Shown here: positions 40,610 to 49,105 of the stretch, one piece after another
Layout: every line of letters starts with the position of its first letter
Numbering within the stretch: the first letter of the stretch is position 1
Source: Paractinoplanes polyasparticus
Lineage (GTDB): Bacteria > Actinomycetota > Actinomycetes > Mycobacteriales > Micromonosporaceae
Reading direction: 5' to 3'
NCBI RefSeq assembly: GCF_019710575.1
Contig: NZ_JAHWFK010000011.1
Span: forward strand, 1 to 64,000
Length of the DNA stretch: 64,000 nt
Made by a program: the position numbers and the translations under genes
Notes under the pieces: generated by a model
Told to the model about the DNA's origin: nothing
Database searches by the model: none
What the model saw: the letters and a program-made list of their open reading frames with translations, nothing else

Positions 40610-41698
40610 GTGCGGGCCTGTTCCGAGGCCGTGCCGCTCTATCCGGTGTACGCGCTGCTGTTCGCCGACACCGGCCTTTCGACGGCCCAGGTCTCGTCGC
40701 TGTTCGCGATCTGGTCAGTGGTGGCGTTCGCCGCCGAGGTCCCGTCCGGCGCGCTCGCCGACGCCTGGTCCCGCAAGCGGCTGTACGCGCTCGGTGAGCT
40801 GCTGACGGCGGCCGGATACCTGCTGTGGATCCTTTGGCCTTCGTACCCCGGCTTCGCCTTGGGCTTTGTGCTGTGGGGTCTGGGCGGTTCGCTCGCGTCG
40901 GGCTCGCTCGAAGCCCTCGTGTACGACGAACTGGCCGCCTCCGGACGCGAGGCCGACTACGCCCGCGTGGCCGGCCGCGGCGGCACCATCGCCATTCTCG
41001 CCATGCTGGCCGCGACCCTGGTCGCCACGCCCGCGTGGCAGTGGGGTGGCTACGCCCTGGTCGGCGCCCTCAGCGTCGCGATCAAGACGGCCGGCGCGCT
41101 GCTGGCCTTGCGTCTGCCCGAAAACCGCTCCAGTCCAGCCTCCTCCGAGGATGACGACGAGAGCTATTGGGCGACGCTCCAGGGCGGCGTGCGCGAGGCG
41201 TTCGGCTCCCGCCTCGTGGCCCGGGCAACCCTGGTGGCGGCGCTCGTGCCCGGCTTCACCGCGCTCGACGAATACCTGCCGCTGCTCTCCCAGGAAAAGG
41301 GGGCGTCAACTGCTGCCGTGCCGCTGCTCTACGCCGTAACGGCCCTCGCCATGGCCGCCGGCAGTGCGCTCGCCTCACGACCGTTCCCACTGCTGGTGAC
41401 GCTCCCGCTGGCGGCAGCACTGCTGGCTGTCGGCGCGCTCGTGCCGCACCTGGCCGGCATGGTCGCGGTCTCCGCGGCGTTCGGGCTGCTCGAATACTCG
41501 ATCATCCGCTCCGAGACCCGCCTGCAGGACACGATCACCGGCCCGGCCCGCACCACCGTGCTCTCGGTGGCCGGGTTCGGCGGGGAGGTCTTCGCCGTGC
41601 TGCTCTACGCCACCTTCGCGCTCCCGCTCGAGATGCCGCTGCTGTTCGCCCTCTGCGCCGCGCCTTTGCTGCTCACAGCCCTGATCGCCCGTCGTTAA
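40610..41698 (+). CDS. MFS transporter, N terminus irregular
   Basis: About 362 residues with 11-12 membrane helices. MFS landmarks are the loop 2-3 basic motif GALADAWSRKRLYALGELL, WPSYPGFALGFVLWGLGGSL and EALVYDELAASGREADYARV. Its substrate is unknown, presumably drug or sugar efflux. The first usable start is GTG 40610 (VRACSEAVPLYPV), which places the protein start inside the first helix. The ATG at 40574 is in the same frame but two TGA codons (40589, 40595) intervene, and the frame TTG 40588-ACG-CTG reaches this protein only if one base is removed near 40597. A natural short start or a disrupted N terminus are both possible. Its stop overlaps the dusB stop (TTAA). Confidence 0.72.
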   Translation: MRACSEAVPLYPVYALLFADTGLSTAQVSSLFAIWSVVAFAAEVPSGALADAWSRKRLYALGELLTAAGYLLWILWPSYPGFALGFVLWGLGGSLASGSLEALVYDELAASGREADYARVAGRGGTIAILAMLAATLVATPAWQWGGYALVGALSVAIKTAGALLALRLPENRSSPASSEDDDESYWATLQGGVREAFGSRLVARATLVAALVPGFTALDEYLPLLSQEKGASTAAVPLLYAVTALAMAAGSALASRPFPLLVTLPLAAALLAVGALVPHLAGMVAVSAAFGLLEYSIIRSETRLQDTITGPARTTVLSVAGFGGEVFAVLLYATFALPLEMPLLFALCAAPLLLTALIARR

Positions 41699-42828
41699 CC
41701 GCCGCTGTTCTCCATCTCGGCGTCCTCGGGGACGATGTCGTCGTCGCGGCTGTCGAGCCAGCCGTGCGGCAGGGAAACTTTGCCCGGCGCGTTGATCCGG
41801 CCACGCGGCTTGCCCAGCTCGGCCACCGGGAAGGGCTCGCCCGGGTCGAGCTTGCCCAAAAGGTCGTCCAGCTCGGCCAGCGACGAGATCATGGCGAGCC
41901 GCCGCCGCAACTCCCCGCCGATCGGGAAGCCCTTCAGATACCAGGCGACGTGCTTGCGGAAGTCGGCGCAGCCGTGCTTCTCGTCGCCGAGCGCGTCGAC
42001 CAACAGCTCCGCGTGCCGCGACATGATCTTGGAAACCTCGCCCAGCACCGGCAGCACGGGCTTGTAGTCGGCGCCCTGCGTGAAGGCGGCCTCGAGGTCG
42101 GCGAAGAGCCACGGACGGCCCAGGCAGCCCCGGCCCACCACCACGCCGTCGACCCCGGTGTGCTCGACCATGCGCAGCGCGTCCGAGCCCTCCCAGATGT
42201 CGCCGTTGCCCAGCACGGGCACGTCGAGCGCCTGCTTGAGCGTGGCGATCGCATCCCAGTCGGCATTACCCGAGTAGCGCTGCTCGGCCGTGCGCGCGTG
42301 CAGCGCCACCGCGGCCACGCCCGCCTCCTGGGCGGCCAGACCGGCTTCGACGTACGTCAGATGGTCGTCGTCGATGCCCTTGCGCATCTTGATCGTGAGC
42401 GGAATGCCGTAGGGCCGCGCCGCCTCGACGGCCTGCCGCACGAGCCGCCCGAACAGCCGGCGCCGCCACGGCAACGCCGACCCCCCGCCGCGCCGGGTCA
42501 CCTTGGGCACCGGGCAGCCGAAGTTGAGGTCGATGTGGTCGGCCAGCCCGTCCTCGCCGACCATCCGCACGGCGGCCGCCGTCACGTCCGGGTCGACCCC
42601 GTACAGCTGCAGACTGCGAAAATCCTCGTCCTCGTCGAACGCGATCATCTTGAGCGTCTTGGGGATCCGCTCGACCAGCGCCCGCGTCGTGATCATCTCG
42701 CACACGTAGACGCCCCCGCCCTGCTCACGGCAGAGTCGCCGGAAGGCCACGTTCGTGATCCCCGCCATCGGGGCCAGCACAACGGGCGGTTTCACGGCGT
42801 GGTCGCCGAGCATGAGCGGTGCAGTCAC
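41695..42828 (-). CDS. dusB: tRNA-dihydrouridine synthase (DusB-like)
   Basis: 377 residues. A flavin TIM barrel with VVLAPMAGITNVAFRRLCRE at the start and HIDLNFGCPVPKVTRRGGGS near residue 105 containing the catalytic Cys of the N-x-G-C-P motif. Further landmarks are TIKMRKGIDDDHLTYVEAGL, ALHARTAEQRYSGNADWDAI and VLGNGDIWEGSDAL. It reduces uridine to dihydrouridine in tRNA D-loops. GTG 42828 is chosen because TATCCT lies seven bases upstream; longer readings reach 42903. It is convergent with the MFS gene and divergent from the LURP-like gene. Confidence 0.92.
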   Translation of the reverse strand: MTAPLMLGDHAVKPPVVLAPMAGITNVAFRRLCREQGGGVYVCEMITTRALVERIPKTLKMIAFDEDEDFRSLQLYGVDPDVTAAAVRMVGEDGLADHIDLNFGCPVPKVTRRGGGSALPWRRRLFGRLVRQAVEAARPYGIPLTIKMRKGIDDDHLTYVEAGLAAQEAGVAAVALHARTAEQRYSGNADWDAIATLKQALDVPVLGNGDIWEGSDALRMVEHTGVDGVVVGRGCLGRPWLFADLEAAFTQGADYKPVLPVLGEVSKIMSRHAELLVDALGDEKHGCADFRKHVAWYLKGFPIGGELRRRLAMISSLAELDDLLGKLDPGEPFPVAELGKPRGRINAPGKVSLPHGWLDSRDDDIVPEDAEMENSGG

Positions 42829-42835
42829 GTCGTAC

Positions 42836-42841
42836 AGGATA
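42836..42841 (-). promoter_or_regulatory. -10 hexamer (leaderless type) of dusB
   Basis: TATCCT on the minus strand lies seven bases before GTG 42828. Confidence 0.5.
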
Positions 42842-42856
42842 GTTGCCCTTCCTCCG

Positions 42857-42862
42857 TACCCT
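42857..42862 (+). promoter_or_regulatory. -10 hexamer (leaderless type) of the LURP-one-like gene
   Basis: TACCCT lies six bases before ATG 42869. It is the divergent partner of the dusB promoter, with only 15 bp between the two hexamers. Confidence 0.5.
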
Positions 42863-42868
42863 CGATTC

Positions 42869-43321
42869 ATGGAGGCCCGGAAAACCAGCGCCTGGAAGAG
42901 CAACTACGTCGTGACCGACCGTGGTCGCGAGATCGCCACGTGGGACAAGTCGACCTGGAAGAGCGGCGGTGAGTTCACGCTCGAGGGCCGCCGCTACCGC
43001 GTCCGCTCCAACGGCTGGGGCAACAAATACACGATGACCGACGACTCGGACACGGTCCTCGCCGCCGCCGACCGTGTGGGCCGCAAGCGCTGGACGGTGA
43101 CCGCGAACGGCCAGACCTACCACTTCCGCCGCCGCTCCTTCTGGGCCAGCGAGGAAGAGCTGGTGCTGGGCGAGACCCGCGTCGGCAGCGTCCGCAAGAC
43201 AAGCTTCTGGCGCGGCGACGTGAACGTGGAACTCCCCAGCCTGACGCCCGCCCTGCAGCTCTTCATCCTCGGCGTGGTCATCAGCAAATGGGACGCCGAA
43301 GCGGCCGCAGCAGCCGCCTAG
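42869..43321 (+). CDS. LURP-one/tubby-like small protein
   Basis: 150 residues made of regular strands: SNYVVTDRGREIATWDKSTW, KSGGEFTLEGRRYRVRSNGW, NKYTMTDDSDTVLAAADRVG, RKRWTVTANGQTYHFRRRS, with a C-terminal helix LQLFILGVVISKWD. The repeated strand-turn units and final hydrophobic helix match the LURP-one/tubby C-terminal-like beta-barrel fold (DUF567 relatives). The function is unknown. It is leaderless by position and divergent from dusB. Confidence 0.6.
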   Translation: MEARKTSAWKSNYVVTDRGREIATWDKSTWKSGGEFTLEGRRYRVRSNGWGNKYTMTDDSDTVLAAADRVGRKRWTVTANGQTYHFRRRSFWASEEELVLGETRVGSVRKTSFWRGDVNVELPSLTPALQLFILGVVISKWDAEAAAAAA

Positions 43322-43358
43322 AGGCGGCACGCCTGCGGTGATCTGGCACAGTCGGGGC

Positions 43359-43841
43359 ATGGGTGATGTCAACGGGGCCCGGCGGCTGGTTGTGGTTTTC
43401 GAGTCGCCGGTGGCCGAGGCGATCCTGCGGCTGACGCCGGATCTGGGCTTTCAGACTGTGCTGGTGGAGCCGGACGCGACCAGGCTCACCGGGACGCCGC
43501 GGGCCCGTGGGGACAGGGTCGTGCACGACCTGGCGGCGGCCAACCTCGATGCGAACACCGATGTCGTCCTCACCGACCATGATCGGGCGGAGGTCGGGGA
43601 CGTGCTCGTGGAGGCCTTGGCGGCTACGACCCGGTACATCGGGATCATGGGGAACCCCAAGAAGGAAGGGCCGCACGTGGCGGCCCTTCGCTCTCGGGGT
43701 GTGGGCGAGGAGCTGATCGCCCGGGTGCACCGGCCGATCGGGCTCAACATCCGGGCCCGGACGCCGGCCGAGATCGCCGTGGCGACCATGGCCGGGCTCA
43801 TCGCCGATCGCAACGACCGGCCCGGTGGGTTCGAGTTCTGA
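43359..43841 (+). CDS. XdhC C-terminal-type Rossmann protein
   Basis: 160 residues with DVNGARRLVVVFESPVAEAI, VVLTDHDRAEVGDVLVEAL, TRYIGIMGNPKKEGPHVAAL, and HRPIGLNIRARTPAEIAVAT. This is the Rossmann-like C-terminal half of XdhC/CoxI, the chaperone that inserts sulfurated molybdenum cofactor into xanthine dehydrogenase. Full XdhC has an additional N-terminal domain, which is absent, and no xdhAB gene is present here. ATG 43359 is used. It ends three bases before the glyS stop, in convergent orientation. Confidence 0.75.
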   Translation: MGDVNGARRLVVVFESPVAEAILRLTPDLGFQTVLVEPDATRLTGTPRARGDRVVHDLAAANLDANTDVVLTDHDRAEVGDVLVEALAATTRYIGIMGNPKKEGPHVAALRSRGVGEELIARVHRPIGLNIRARTPAEIAVATMAGLIADRNDRPGGFEF

Positions 43842-43844
43842 GAC

Positions 43845-45224
43845 TCAGCAGCCGGGCAGGCGCTTGATCAGGTAGTCCTCGATCTGGCTGAGGGCGACCC
43901 GCTCCTGCTTCATGGTGTCGCGGTCGCGGACCGTCACAGCGTCGTCGGTCAGGGTGTCGAAGTCGACCGTGACGCAGAACGGGGTACCGATCTCGTCCTG
44001 GCGGCGGTAGCGCCGGCCGATCGCCTGCGAGTCGTCGAACTCGACGATCCAGCGCTTGCGCAGCGTCTCGGCCAGCCCGCGGGCCTTGGGCGACAGCTCC
44101 GGGTTGCGGCTGAGCGGCAGCACCGCCACCTTGATCGGCGCCAGGCGCGGGTCGAAGCGCATGACCGTGCGCTTGTCGACGCCGCCCTTGGTGTTCGGGG
44201 CCTCGTCCTCGTCGTACGCCTCGAGCAGGAACGCCAGCACGGCCCGGGTGAGGCCGGCCGCCGGCTCGATCACGTACGGCACCCAGCGCTCCTGCTTCTC
44301 CTGGTCGAAGTAGGAGAGGTCGACGCCGGAGTGCTTGGAGTGGGTCGACAGGTCGTAGTCGGTGCGGTTGGCGATGCCCTCGAGCTCGGCGAACTCGGTG
44401 CCGCCGAACCGGAACCGGTACTCGATGTCGACCGTGCGCGTCGAGTAGAACGACCGCTTCTCCGCCGGGTGCTCGTAGAAGCGCAGGTTGCTCTCCGAGA
44501 GGCCGAGACCGCGGTACCAGTTCCAGCGTTCCTGGAGCCAGTACTCGTGCCACTTCTCGTCGGTGCCGGGCTCGACGAAGAACTCCATCTCCATCTGCTC
44601 GAACTCGCGCGTACGGAAGATGAAGTTGCCCGGGGTGATCTCGTTGCGGAAGCTCTTGCCGATCTGGGCGATGCCGAACGGCGGCTTCTTGCGGGCCGCG
44701 GTGGCCACGTTGTTGTAGTTGACGAAGATGCCCTGCGCCGTCTCGGGCCGCAGGTAGTGCAGGCCTTCGGCGCTCTCGGTCGGACCCAGGAACGTCTTCA
44801 TCAGGCCGTTGAAGTTCTTCGGCTCGGTGAAGGTGCCCTTGTTGCCGCAGTTGGGGCAGTTCAGCTCGGCGAGGGACGCCGGCGGCGAGCCGTGCTTCTC
44901 TTCCCACGCCTCTTCGAGGTGGTCGGCCCGGAAACGCTTGTGACACGACTGGCACTCGGTCAGCGGGTCGGTGAACGCCTCGACGTGGCCGGAGGCGACC
45001 CACACGTCACGCGAGAGGATGACGGCGGAGTCGAGTCCGACGATGTCGTCGCGCTGCTGGACCATCGTGCGCCACCACTGGCGGCGGACGTTCTCCTTCA
45101 GCTCCACGCCCAGCGGACCGTAGTCCCAGGCCGAGCGGGTTCCTCCGTAGATCTCGCTGGAGGGGAAGACGAAGCCGCGGCGCTTGGCCAGGCTGACGAC
45201 GGAGTCGATACGGTCGGCGGGCAT
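43845..45224 (-). CDS. glyS: Glycyl-tRNA synthetase (alpha2 type)
   Basis: 459 residues, the dimeric bacterial/eukaryotic-like type. Motifs are [20 protein letters not shown] (glycine-binding N terminus), a zinc-like insert CQSCHKRF ... CPNCGNKG, motif 2 [20 protein letters not shown] near 205, and the anticodon-binding domain with [20 protein letters not shown] near 355. It charges tRNA-Gly. ATG 45224 has GTAGGAGGAAC upstream, an excellent ribosome site. No T-box is seen. It is essential core gene context. Confidence 0.95.
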   Translation of the reverse strand: MPADRIDSVVSLAKRRGFVFPSSEIYGGTRSAWDYGPLGVELKENVRRQWWRTMVQQRDDIVGLDSAVILSRDVWVASGHVEAFTDPLTECQSCHKRFRADHLEEAWEEKHGSPPASLAELNCPNCGNKGTFTEPKNFNGLMKTFLGPTESAEGLHYLRPETAQGIFVNYNNVATAARKKPPFGIAQIGKSFRNEITPGNFIFRTREFEQMEMEFFVEPGTDEKWHEYWLQERWNWYRGLGLSESNLRFYEHPAEKRSFYSTRTVDIEYRFRFGGTEFAELEGIANRTDYDLSTHSKHSGVDLSYFDQEKQERWVPYVIEPAAGLTRAVLAFLLEAYDEDEAPNTKGGVDKRTVMRFDPRLAPIKVAVLPLSRNPELSPKARGLAETLRKRWIVEFDDSQAIGRRYRRQDEIGTPFCVTVDFDTLTDDAVTVRDRDTMKQERVALSQIEDYLIKRLPGC

Positions 45225-45294
45225 GTTCCTCCTACGCCGGCTGGGTGTCGGCGGGGACAAGAATCGGGACGTACGATCAGGACAAAGGGAGAGA

Positions 45295-45789
45295 TTACTC
45301 CCCGAGCTCGCACACCTCGAACGCGCCCGTGGACGTGTTCTGGTCGAGCGAGGCCTCCAGCTGGTCGCGCTGGCCGTCCTCGTAGGTGGCGTCGACCGGC
45401 ACGGTCATGTTGATCGTGTCGAGGGCGCCCAGCTGCCAGTCGGTGATCCGTTGGCCGCCCTCGATGCGGGTGCGGAACTCGGACGCGGACTCGGCCCGCC
45501 TGGCCTGGGCGCAGAGTTGCCCGTACGCGTCGTCGTAGAGCCTCGCCTCGAGCGCCTCGAGGTAGTCGTCGACGGCGGCGTGCGCCTGCTCGTCGAGCGC
45601 ACCCTGCACGGAGGTGCCGAGCCCGATCAGCGCGGCCACGCCACCACCGCAGATGAGCAGCACGACACCGGCGCCGATGCCCAGGCCCCAGCCGATGCGT
45701 TTGCCCTTGCCCTCGACGGGCGGGGCCGGGAACGGCGGCTGGACACCCGGCCCTGGCGGCGGGGCGGGAACGTGCGGCGCCGTCGTCAT
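45295..45789 (-). CDS. Membrane-anchored DUF4878-like protein
   Basis: 164 residues. A Pro-rich N terminus ([20 protein letters not shown]) precedes [20 protein letters not shown], a single membrane helix. An external NTF2-like domain follows with [20 protein letters not shown], then [20 protein letters not shown] and [20 protein letters not shown]. The fold resembles DUF4878/NTF2-like accessory domains of actinobacterial membrane proteins. The function is unknown. ATG 45789 has TAATGT seven bases upstream. Confidence 0.7.
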   Translation of the reverse strand: MTTAPHVPAPPPGPGVQPPFPAPPVEGKGKRIGWGLGIGAGVVLLICGGGVAALIGLGTSVQGALDEQAHAAVDDYLEALEARLYDDAYGQLCAQARRAESASEFRTRIEGGQRITDWQLGALDTINMTVPVDATYEDGQRDQLEASLDQNTSTGAFEVCELGE

Positions 45790-45796
45790 GACGCCA

Positions 45797-45802
45797 ACAT
45801 TA
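45797..45802 (-). promoter_or_regulatory. -10 hexamer (leaderless type) of the DUF4878-like gene
   Basis: TAATGT on the minus strand lies seven bases before ATG 45789. It is just beyond the 3' end of the neighbouring monooxygenase gene. Confidence 0.45.
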
Positions 45803-45806
45803 GTCG

Positions 45807-46148
45807 TCAGCGCCAGGGCTCGGCGGCCCGGTCACTTTCCGCGACCTCGACCGCGCCGCCCGGCGAAGCGCTGGCCAGCGTCTCGAAGGCGGACGGCTCG
45901 TCGACCGACCGGGCGAGCAGTGGGGTGGCGTGCACCTTGACGTCGAAGGCGCCCAGAGCCCGCCGGTAGGCTCCGACGGACTCCCACTCGGTGAGCAGGG
46001 TCCACGCGGCCGGGTCCTCGAGCGCGCGGGTCAGCCGGCCGGACAGATAGCCCGGGCAGGCGGCGAGAGCGGCCAGCGCGGCGTGCGCCTGCACGACGAA
46101 GCCGTCCTGGGTGTCGGGCGGGACGACGAAGCGGTTCAGCACAAGCAT
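45807..46148 (-). CDS. Antibiotic biosynthesis monooxygenase-like (ABM) protein
   Basis: 113 residues of the dimeric ABM ferredoxin-like fold: MLVLNRFVVPPDTQDGFVVQ, AHAALAALAACPGYLSGRLT and AWTLLTEWESVGAYRRALGA, with the last hydrophobic strand VKVHATPLL. The family includes haem or small-molecule oxygenases and stress proteins; the substrate is not predictable. ATG 46148 has TACCCT six bases upstream. It is divergent from a small membrane protein gene. Confidence 0.75.
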   Translation of the reverse strand: MLVLNRFVVPPDTQDGFVVQAHAALAALAACPGYLSGRLTRALEDPAAWTLLTEWESVGAYRRALGAFDVKVHATPLLARSVDEPSAFETLASASPGGAVEVAESDRAAEPWR

Positions 46149-46154
46149 GCGACG

Positions 46155-46160
46155 AGGGTA
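46155..46160 (-). promoter_or_regulatory. -10 hexamer (leaderless type) of the ABM gene
   Basis: TACCCT on the minus strand lies six bases before ATG 46148. Confidence 0.5.
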
Positions 46161-46181
46161 CGCAGCGAACAGGAGTGGCCA

Positions 46182-46424
46182 GTGACACCCATCCAACGCC
46201 TGTCCAAGGTGAGCCCGACCAAGGCGTTCATCGTCGCGCTGGTGGTGATGATCGCCGGCCTGTTCCTGCCCGGCATCGTCGGCGCCGCGCTGCTGGCCGT
46301 GCTGGCGGCCGGCCTGATCGCGCTGACCTTCACCACCTGGCCGGTGCAGACGCCGGCGACCCGCGTACTCCGCCTGCTGATCCTCAGCCTGCTGGTCGCC
46401 GTGATCGTGGCCAAGGCGCTCTAG
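46182..46424 (+). CDS. Small two-helix membrane protein
   Basis: 80 residues from GTG 46182, which has AGGAG six bases upstream. A short polar start (VTPIQRLSKVSPTKA) precedes two or three hydrophobic helices (FIVALVVMIAGLFLPGIVG, AALLAVLAAGLIALTF, LRLLILSLLVAVIVAKAL). It matches small actinobacterial membrane proteins of the DUF6703 kind as I remember them. The function is unknown. It ends 13 bp before the Zur box. Confidence 0.65.
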   Translation: MTPIQRLSKVSPTKAFIVALVVMIAGLFLPGIVGAALLAVLAAGLIALTFTTWPVQTPATRVLRLLILSLLVAVIVAKAL

Positions 46425-46437
46425 ACATATGCGGTTT

Positions 46438-46452
46438 TGACAATCATTATCA
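46438..46452. promoter_or_regulatory. Zur box of the zinc uptake operon
   Basis: TGACAATCATTATCA is an imperfect palindrome matching actinobacterial Zur operators (T-G-A-x-A-A-T-x-A-T-T-x-T-C-A pattern), with a TATCAT -10-like segment overlapping it. It lies 13 bp upstream of znuA. Zur itself is encoded at the operon's end. Confidence 0.75.
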
Positions 46453-46464
46453 TTCTCGGAGACA

Positions 46465-47379
46465 GTGGTTGCTATGCGCCGCCGTCTGCTTCCTGCTCTG
46501 CTCGTCACCGCCGCTCTCGCCGGCTGCGGCGGCCAGGCCGGGACGGCGGACGGGAAGTTCGAGATCGTCACGGCGTTCTATCCGCTGCAGTTCCTCAGCG
46601 AGCGGATCGGAGGCGACGTGGTCAGCGTCACCAACCTCACCAAACCGGGCGCCGAGCCGCACGACATCGAGCTCACCCCGCGCCAGGTCGGTGACGTCGC
46701 GGAGGCCAGGCTCGCGGTCTACATCAAGGGCTTCCAGCCGGCCGTCGACGAGGCGGTCGCCCAGGAGGCGAAGGACCGCTCGTTCGACGCCGCCTCGGTT
46801 GTGACCCTGCTGCCCGCCGGCGGCGAGGACGACCACGGGCACGAGCACGAGGAGGCCGGGCACGGCGAGGACCCGCACGTCTGGCTCGACCCGGTGCGGT
46901 TCTCGACGATCGCCGGGAAGCTGGGCGAGCACCTCGCCGAGGCCGACCCCGAGCACGCCGCCGGCTATCGGGAGCGGGCCGCGGCCCTGGTGGCCGAGCT
47001 GGGCACGCTGAACACGGAGTTCGCCGACAGCCTCAAGACCTGCGAGCGCCGCGAGCTGGTGACCAGCCACACGGCCTTCGCCTACCTGGCGAGCCGCTAC
47101 GACCTGCACCAGGTGGGCATCTCCGGTATCGACCCCGAGGCCGAGCCCTCGCCGCAGCGGCTCGCCGCCGTGGCCCAGGAGGCCCGGGCGACCGGCACCA
47201 CCACGATCTTCTTCGAGACCCTGGTCAGCCCGGCCGTGGCCGAGACCATCGCGCGGGAGGTCGGCGCCAAGACAGCCGTCCTCGACCCGTTGGAGGGGCT
47301 CGTGGATGCCCAGGGTGACTACCTCGGGGTCATGCGGCAGAACCTGGCCGCGTTGAAGACCGGATTGGGGTGTTCGTGA
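46465..47379 (+). CDS. znuA: Zinc ABC transporter substrate-binding lipoprotein
   Basis: 304 residues from GTG 46465 (ATG 46474 is the alternative; GGAGACA lies just before the GTG). The signal has a lipobox ending AALAGC (Cys near residue 24), so it is a lipoprotein. The cluster A-1/ZnuA fold is shown by EIVTAFYPLQFLSERIGG, the His metal site PHDIELTPRQV near 70, DPHVWLDPVRF near 133, VTSHTAFAYLASRY near 195 and the final Asp/Glu site near VLDPLEG. A His/Asp-rich loop (DDHGHEHEEAGHGEDPH) is typical of zinc collectors. It delivers Zn2+ to the ZnuBC transporter. Confidence 0.9.
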   Translation: MVAMRRRLLPALLVTAALAGCGGQAGTADGKFEIVTAFYPLQFLSERIGGDVVSVTNLTKPGAEPHDIELTPRQVGDVAEARLAVYIKGFQPAVDEAVAQEAKDRSFDAASVVTLLPAGGEDDHGHEHEEAGHGEDPHVWLDPVRFSTIAGKLGEHLAEADPEHAAGYRERAAALVAELGTLNTEFADSLKTCERRELVTSHTAFAYLASRYDLHQVGISGIDPEAEPSPQRLAAVAQEARATGTTTIFFETLVSPAVAETIAREVGAKTAVLDPLEGLVDAQGDYLGVMRQNLAALKTGLGCS

Positions 47380-48230
47380 TGAGCGTCGAAAACAGCAACA
47401 CCCGCAGCGTGGAAAGCAGCAACACCCGCAACGCGGAGAGCGGCAACACCCCCAGCGTCGTGACGGTGCGCCACGCCGCGGTCGGCTACGACGGCCGCGA
47501 GATCCTGCACGACGTCTCGTTCGAGGTCGGCGCGGGCGAGGTGGTGGCGATCCTCGGGGCCAACGGCTCCGGCAAGTCCACCCTGATCCGGACGATCCTG
47601 GGGCTGACCCCGCTCACCCGGGGCGAGATCGACCTGTTCGGCACGCCGCAGCGCCGATTCCGCGACTGGGCCCGCGTCGGCTACGTGCCGCAGCGCCTGG
47701 GCGCCGGCAGCGGCGTGCCCGCCACGGTCGGCGAGATCGTGGCCTCCGGACGACTGGCCCGGCGCGGCATCTTCCGGATGTCCCGGGCCGCCGACAGGAC
47801 CGCGGTGCGCGACGCCCTGACCGACGTCGGCCTGCTGGATCGGATCAACGACCCGGTGACCACGCTCTCGGGTGGACAGCAGCAACGGACGCTCATCGCC
47901 CGCGCCCTGGCCGGCCAGCCCGATCTGCTGGTGCTCGACGAGCCGACGGCCGGGGTGGACGCGGCCAGCCAGGAGGCGTTCGCGGCCGCGCTGAGCCGGT
48001 TCCAGTCCACCGGCGGCGCGATCCTGCTGGTCGCGCACGAGCTCGGCCCGCTGCGGCCGCTGATCGACCGGGCGGTCGTGGTGCACGAGGGCCGCATCGC
48101 GCACGTGGGCCCGCCGCCCGAGCCGGCCGGCCACCACGCCGAGCCCGACCACGACCACGTTCACCCGCACGCGGTGCCCCAGGCGACCGGCATCTGCGTC
48201 GCCCCCACCGACCGGATCGCGGCCAACTAG
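47379..48230 (+). CDS. znuC: Zinc ABC transporter ATP-binding protein
   Basis: 283 residues. After an unusual N-terminal repeat (three 8-residue units) comes an ABC domain with Walker A AILGANGSGKSTLIR near 63, Q-loop YVPQRL near 107, signature TLSGGQQQRTLIARAL near 163 and Walker B LLVLDEPTAGVD. The C-terminal tail is rich in His (HHAEPDHDHVHPH), a likely zinc-binding tail. ATG 47379 overlaps the znuA stop; GTG 47376 is equally possible. It powers zinc uptake with ZnuB. Confidence 0.9.
   Translation: MSVENSNTRSVESSNTRNAESGNTPSVVTVRHAAVGYDGREILHDVSFEVGAGEVVAILGANGSGKSTLIRTILGLTPLTRGEIDLFGTPQRRFRDWARVGYVPQRLGAGSGVPATVGEIVASGRLARRGIFRMSRAADRTAVRDALTDVGLLDRINDPVTTLSGGQQQRTLIARALAGQPDLLVLDEPTAGVDAASQEAFAAALSRFQSTGGAILLVAHELGPLRPLIDRAVVVHEGRIAHVGPPPEPAGHHAEPDHDHVHPHAVPQATGICVAPTDRIAAN
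47385..47456 (+). repeat. Three tandem 24-bp repeats inside znuC
   Basis: Three 24-bp units with the pattern V-E-x-S-N-T-R-x (VENSNTRS, VESSNTRN, AESGNTPS) start at 47385, 47409 and 47433. The third is the most diverged. They sit in frame and extend the N terminus of ZnuC, which normally begins directly with the ABC domain. Confidence 0.75.
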
Positions 48231-48232
48231 CG

Positions 48233-49105
48233 ATGGATCTCTTCCAGTACGACTTCATGATGCGGGCCCTGATGGGCGCGCTGATCATCGGCTTGGCCGC
48301 CCCCGCGCTCGGCATCTATCTGGTGCAGCGCCGGCTCTCGCTGATCGGCGACGGCATCGGCCACGTGGCGCTGACCGGTGTCGGGGTGGGCCTGCTGCTC
48401 AACCAGTCCCCCGTGATCAGCGCGGTCATCGTGGCCGCGATCGGCGCGGTCGGCGTCGAACTGATCCGCGAGCGCGGCCGCACCTCGGGCGATCTGGCCC
48501 TGGCGCTGCTGTTCTACGGCGGCATCGCGGGCGGCGTGGTGCTGGTGGCGCTCTCCGACGACGCCAGCAGCAACAGCCTGGTGCAGTACCTGTTCGGTTC
48601 GCTGATCACCACGTCCCCCGAGGACATCGCGGTGATCGCCGTGCTCGGGGCGGCGGTGCTGATCGCCATGCTGGCCTTCCGGCCGGCGCTGTTCGCGGTC
48701 TGCAACGACGAGGAGTACGCCCGGGTCAGCGGCCTGCCGGTGCGCGCGCTCAACATCCTGATGGCGGTGACCACCGCCGTGACGGTCACGATCGCCATGC
48801 GTACGGTGGGATTGCTGCTCGTCTCGGCCCTGATGGTGATTCCGGTCGCCGCCGCCCAGCAGGTCACCCGCGGCTTCCGCACCACGATGGCCGCGGCGAT
48901 GGCGATCGGCCTGGTCGCCGCGGGCGCCGGGGTCGTCGTCTCGGCCGAGGCCGACACCCCGCCCGGCGCCACCACGGTGATCCTGGCCCTGGCCGTCTTC
49001 GTCGCGATCACGGTCGGCGCCGCCGGTTGGCGCGTGGTGCGGCGACGAGTCCACCCGCCCCACGAGGTCGAACCACCTGACGTCGTCCTGCAGGAGGTCC
49101 GATGA
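48233..49105 (+). CDS. znuB: Zinc ABC transporter permease
   Basis: 290 residues with seven to eight helices. ABC-3 family landmarks are FMMRALMGALIIGLAAPALG, YLVQRRLSLIGDGIGHVALT (R-x-S-L-x-x-D-x-x-x-H) near residue 35, FNDEEYARVSGLP-like CNDEEYARVSGLPVRALNIL near 160, and GLLLVSALMVIPVAAAQQV near 200. It is the membrane channel of ZnuABC. It begins two bases after znuC and overlaps the ArsR-type gene by four bases. Confidence 0.9.
   Translation: MDLFQYDFMMRALMGALIIGLAAPALGIYLVQRRLSLIGDGIGHVALTGVGVGLLLNQSPVISAVIVAAIGAVGVELIRERGRTSGDLALALLFYGGIAGGVVLVALSDDASSNSLVQYLFGSLITTSPEDIAVIAVLGAAVLIAMLAFRPALFAVCNDEEYARVSGLPVRALNILMAVTTAVTVTIAMRTVGLLLVSALMVIPVAAAQQVTRGFRTTMAAAMAIGLVAAGAGVVVSAEADTPPGATTVILALAVFVAITVGAAGWRVVRRRVHPPHEVEPPDVVLQEVR

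Noticed and set aside
45240..45275. Two GGGAC segments near 45253 and 45268 as a DevR box
   Set aside because: They are direct repeats rather than an inverted GGG...CCC pair.
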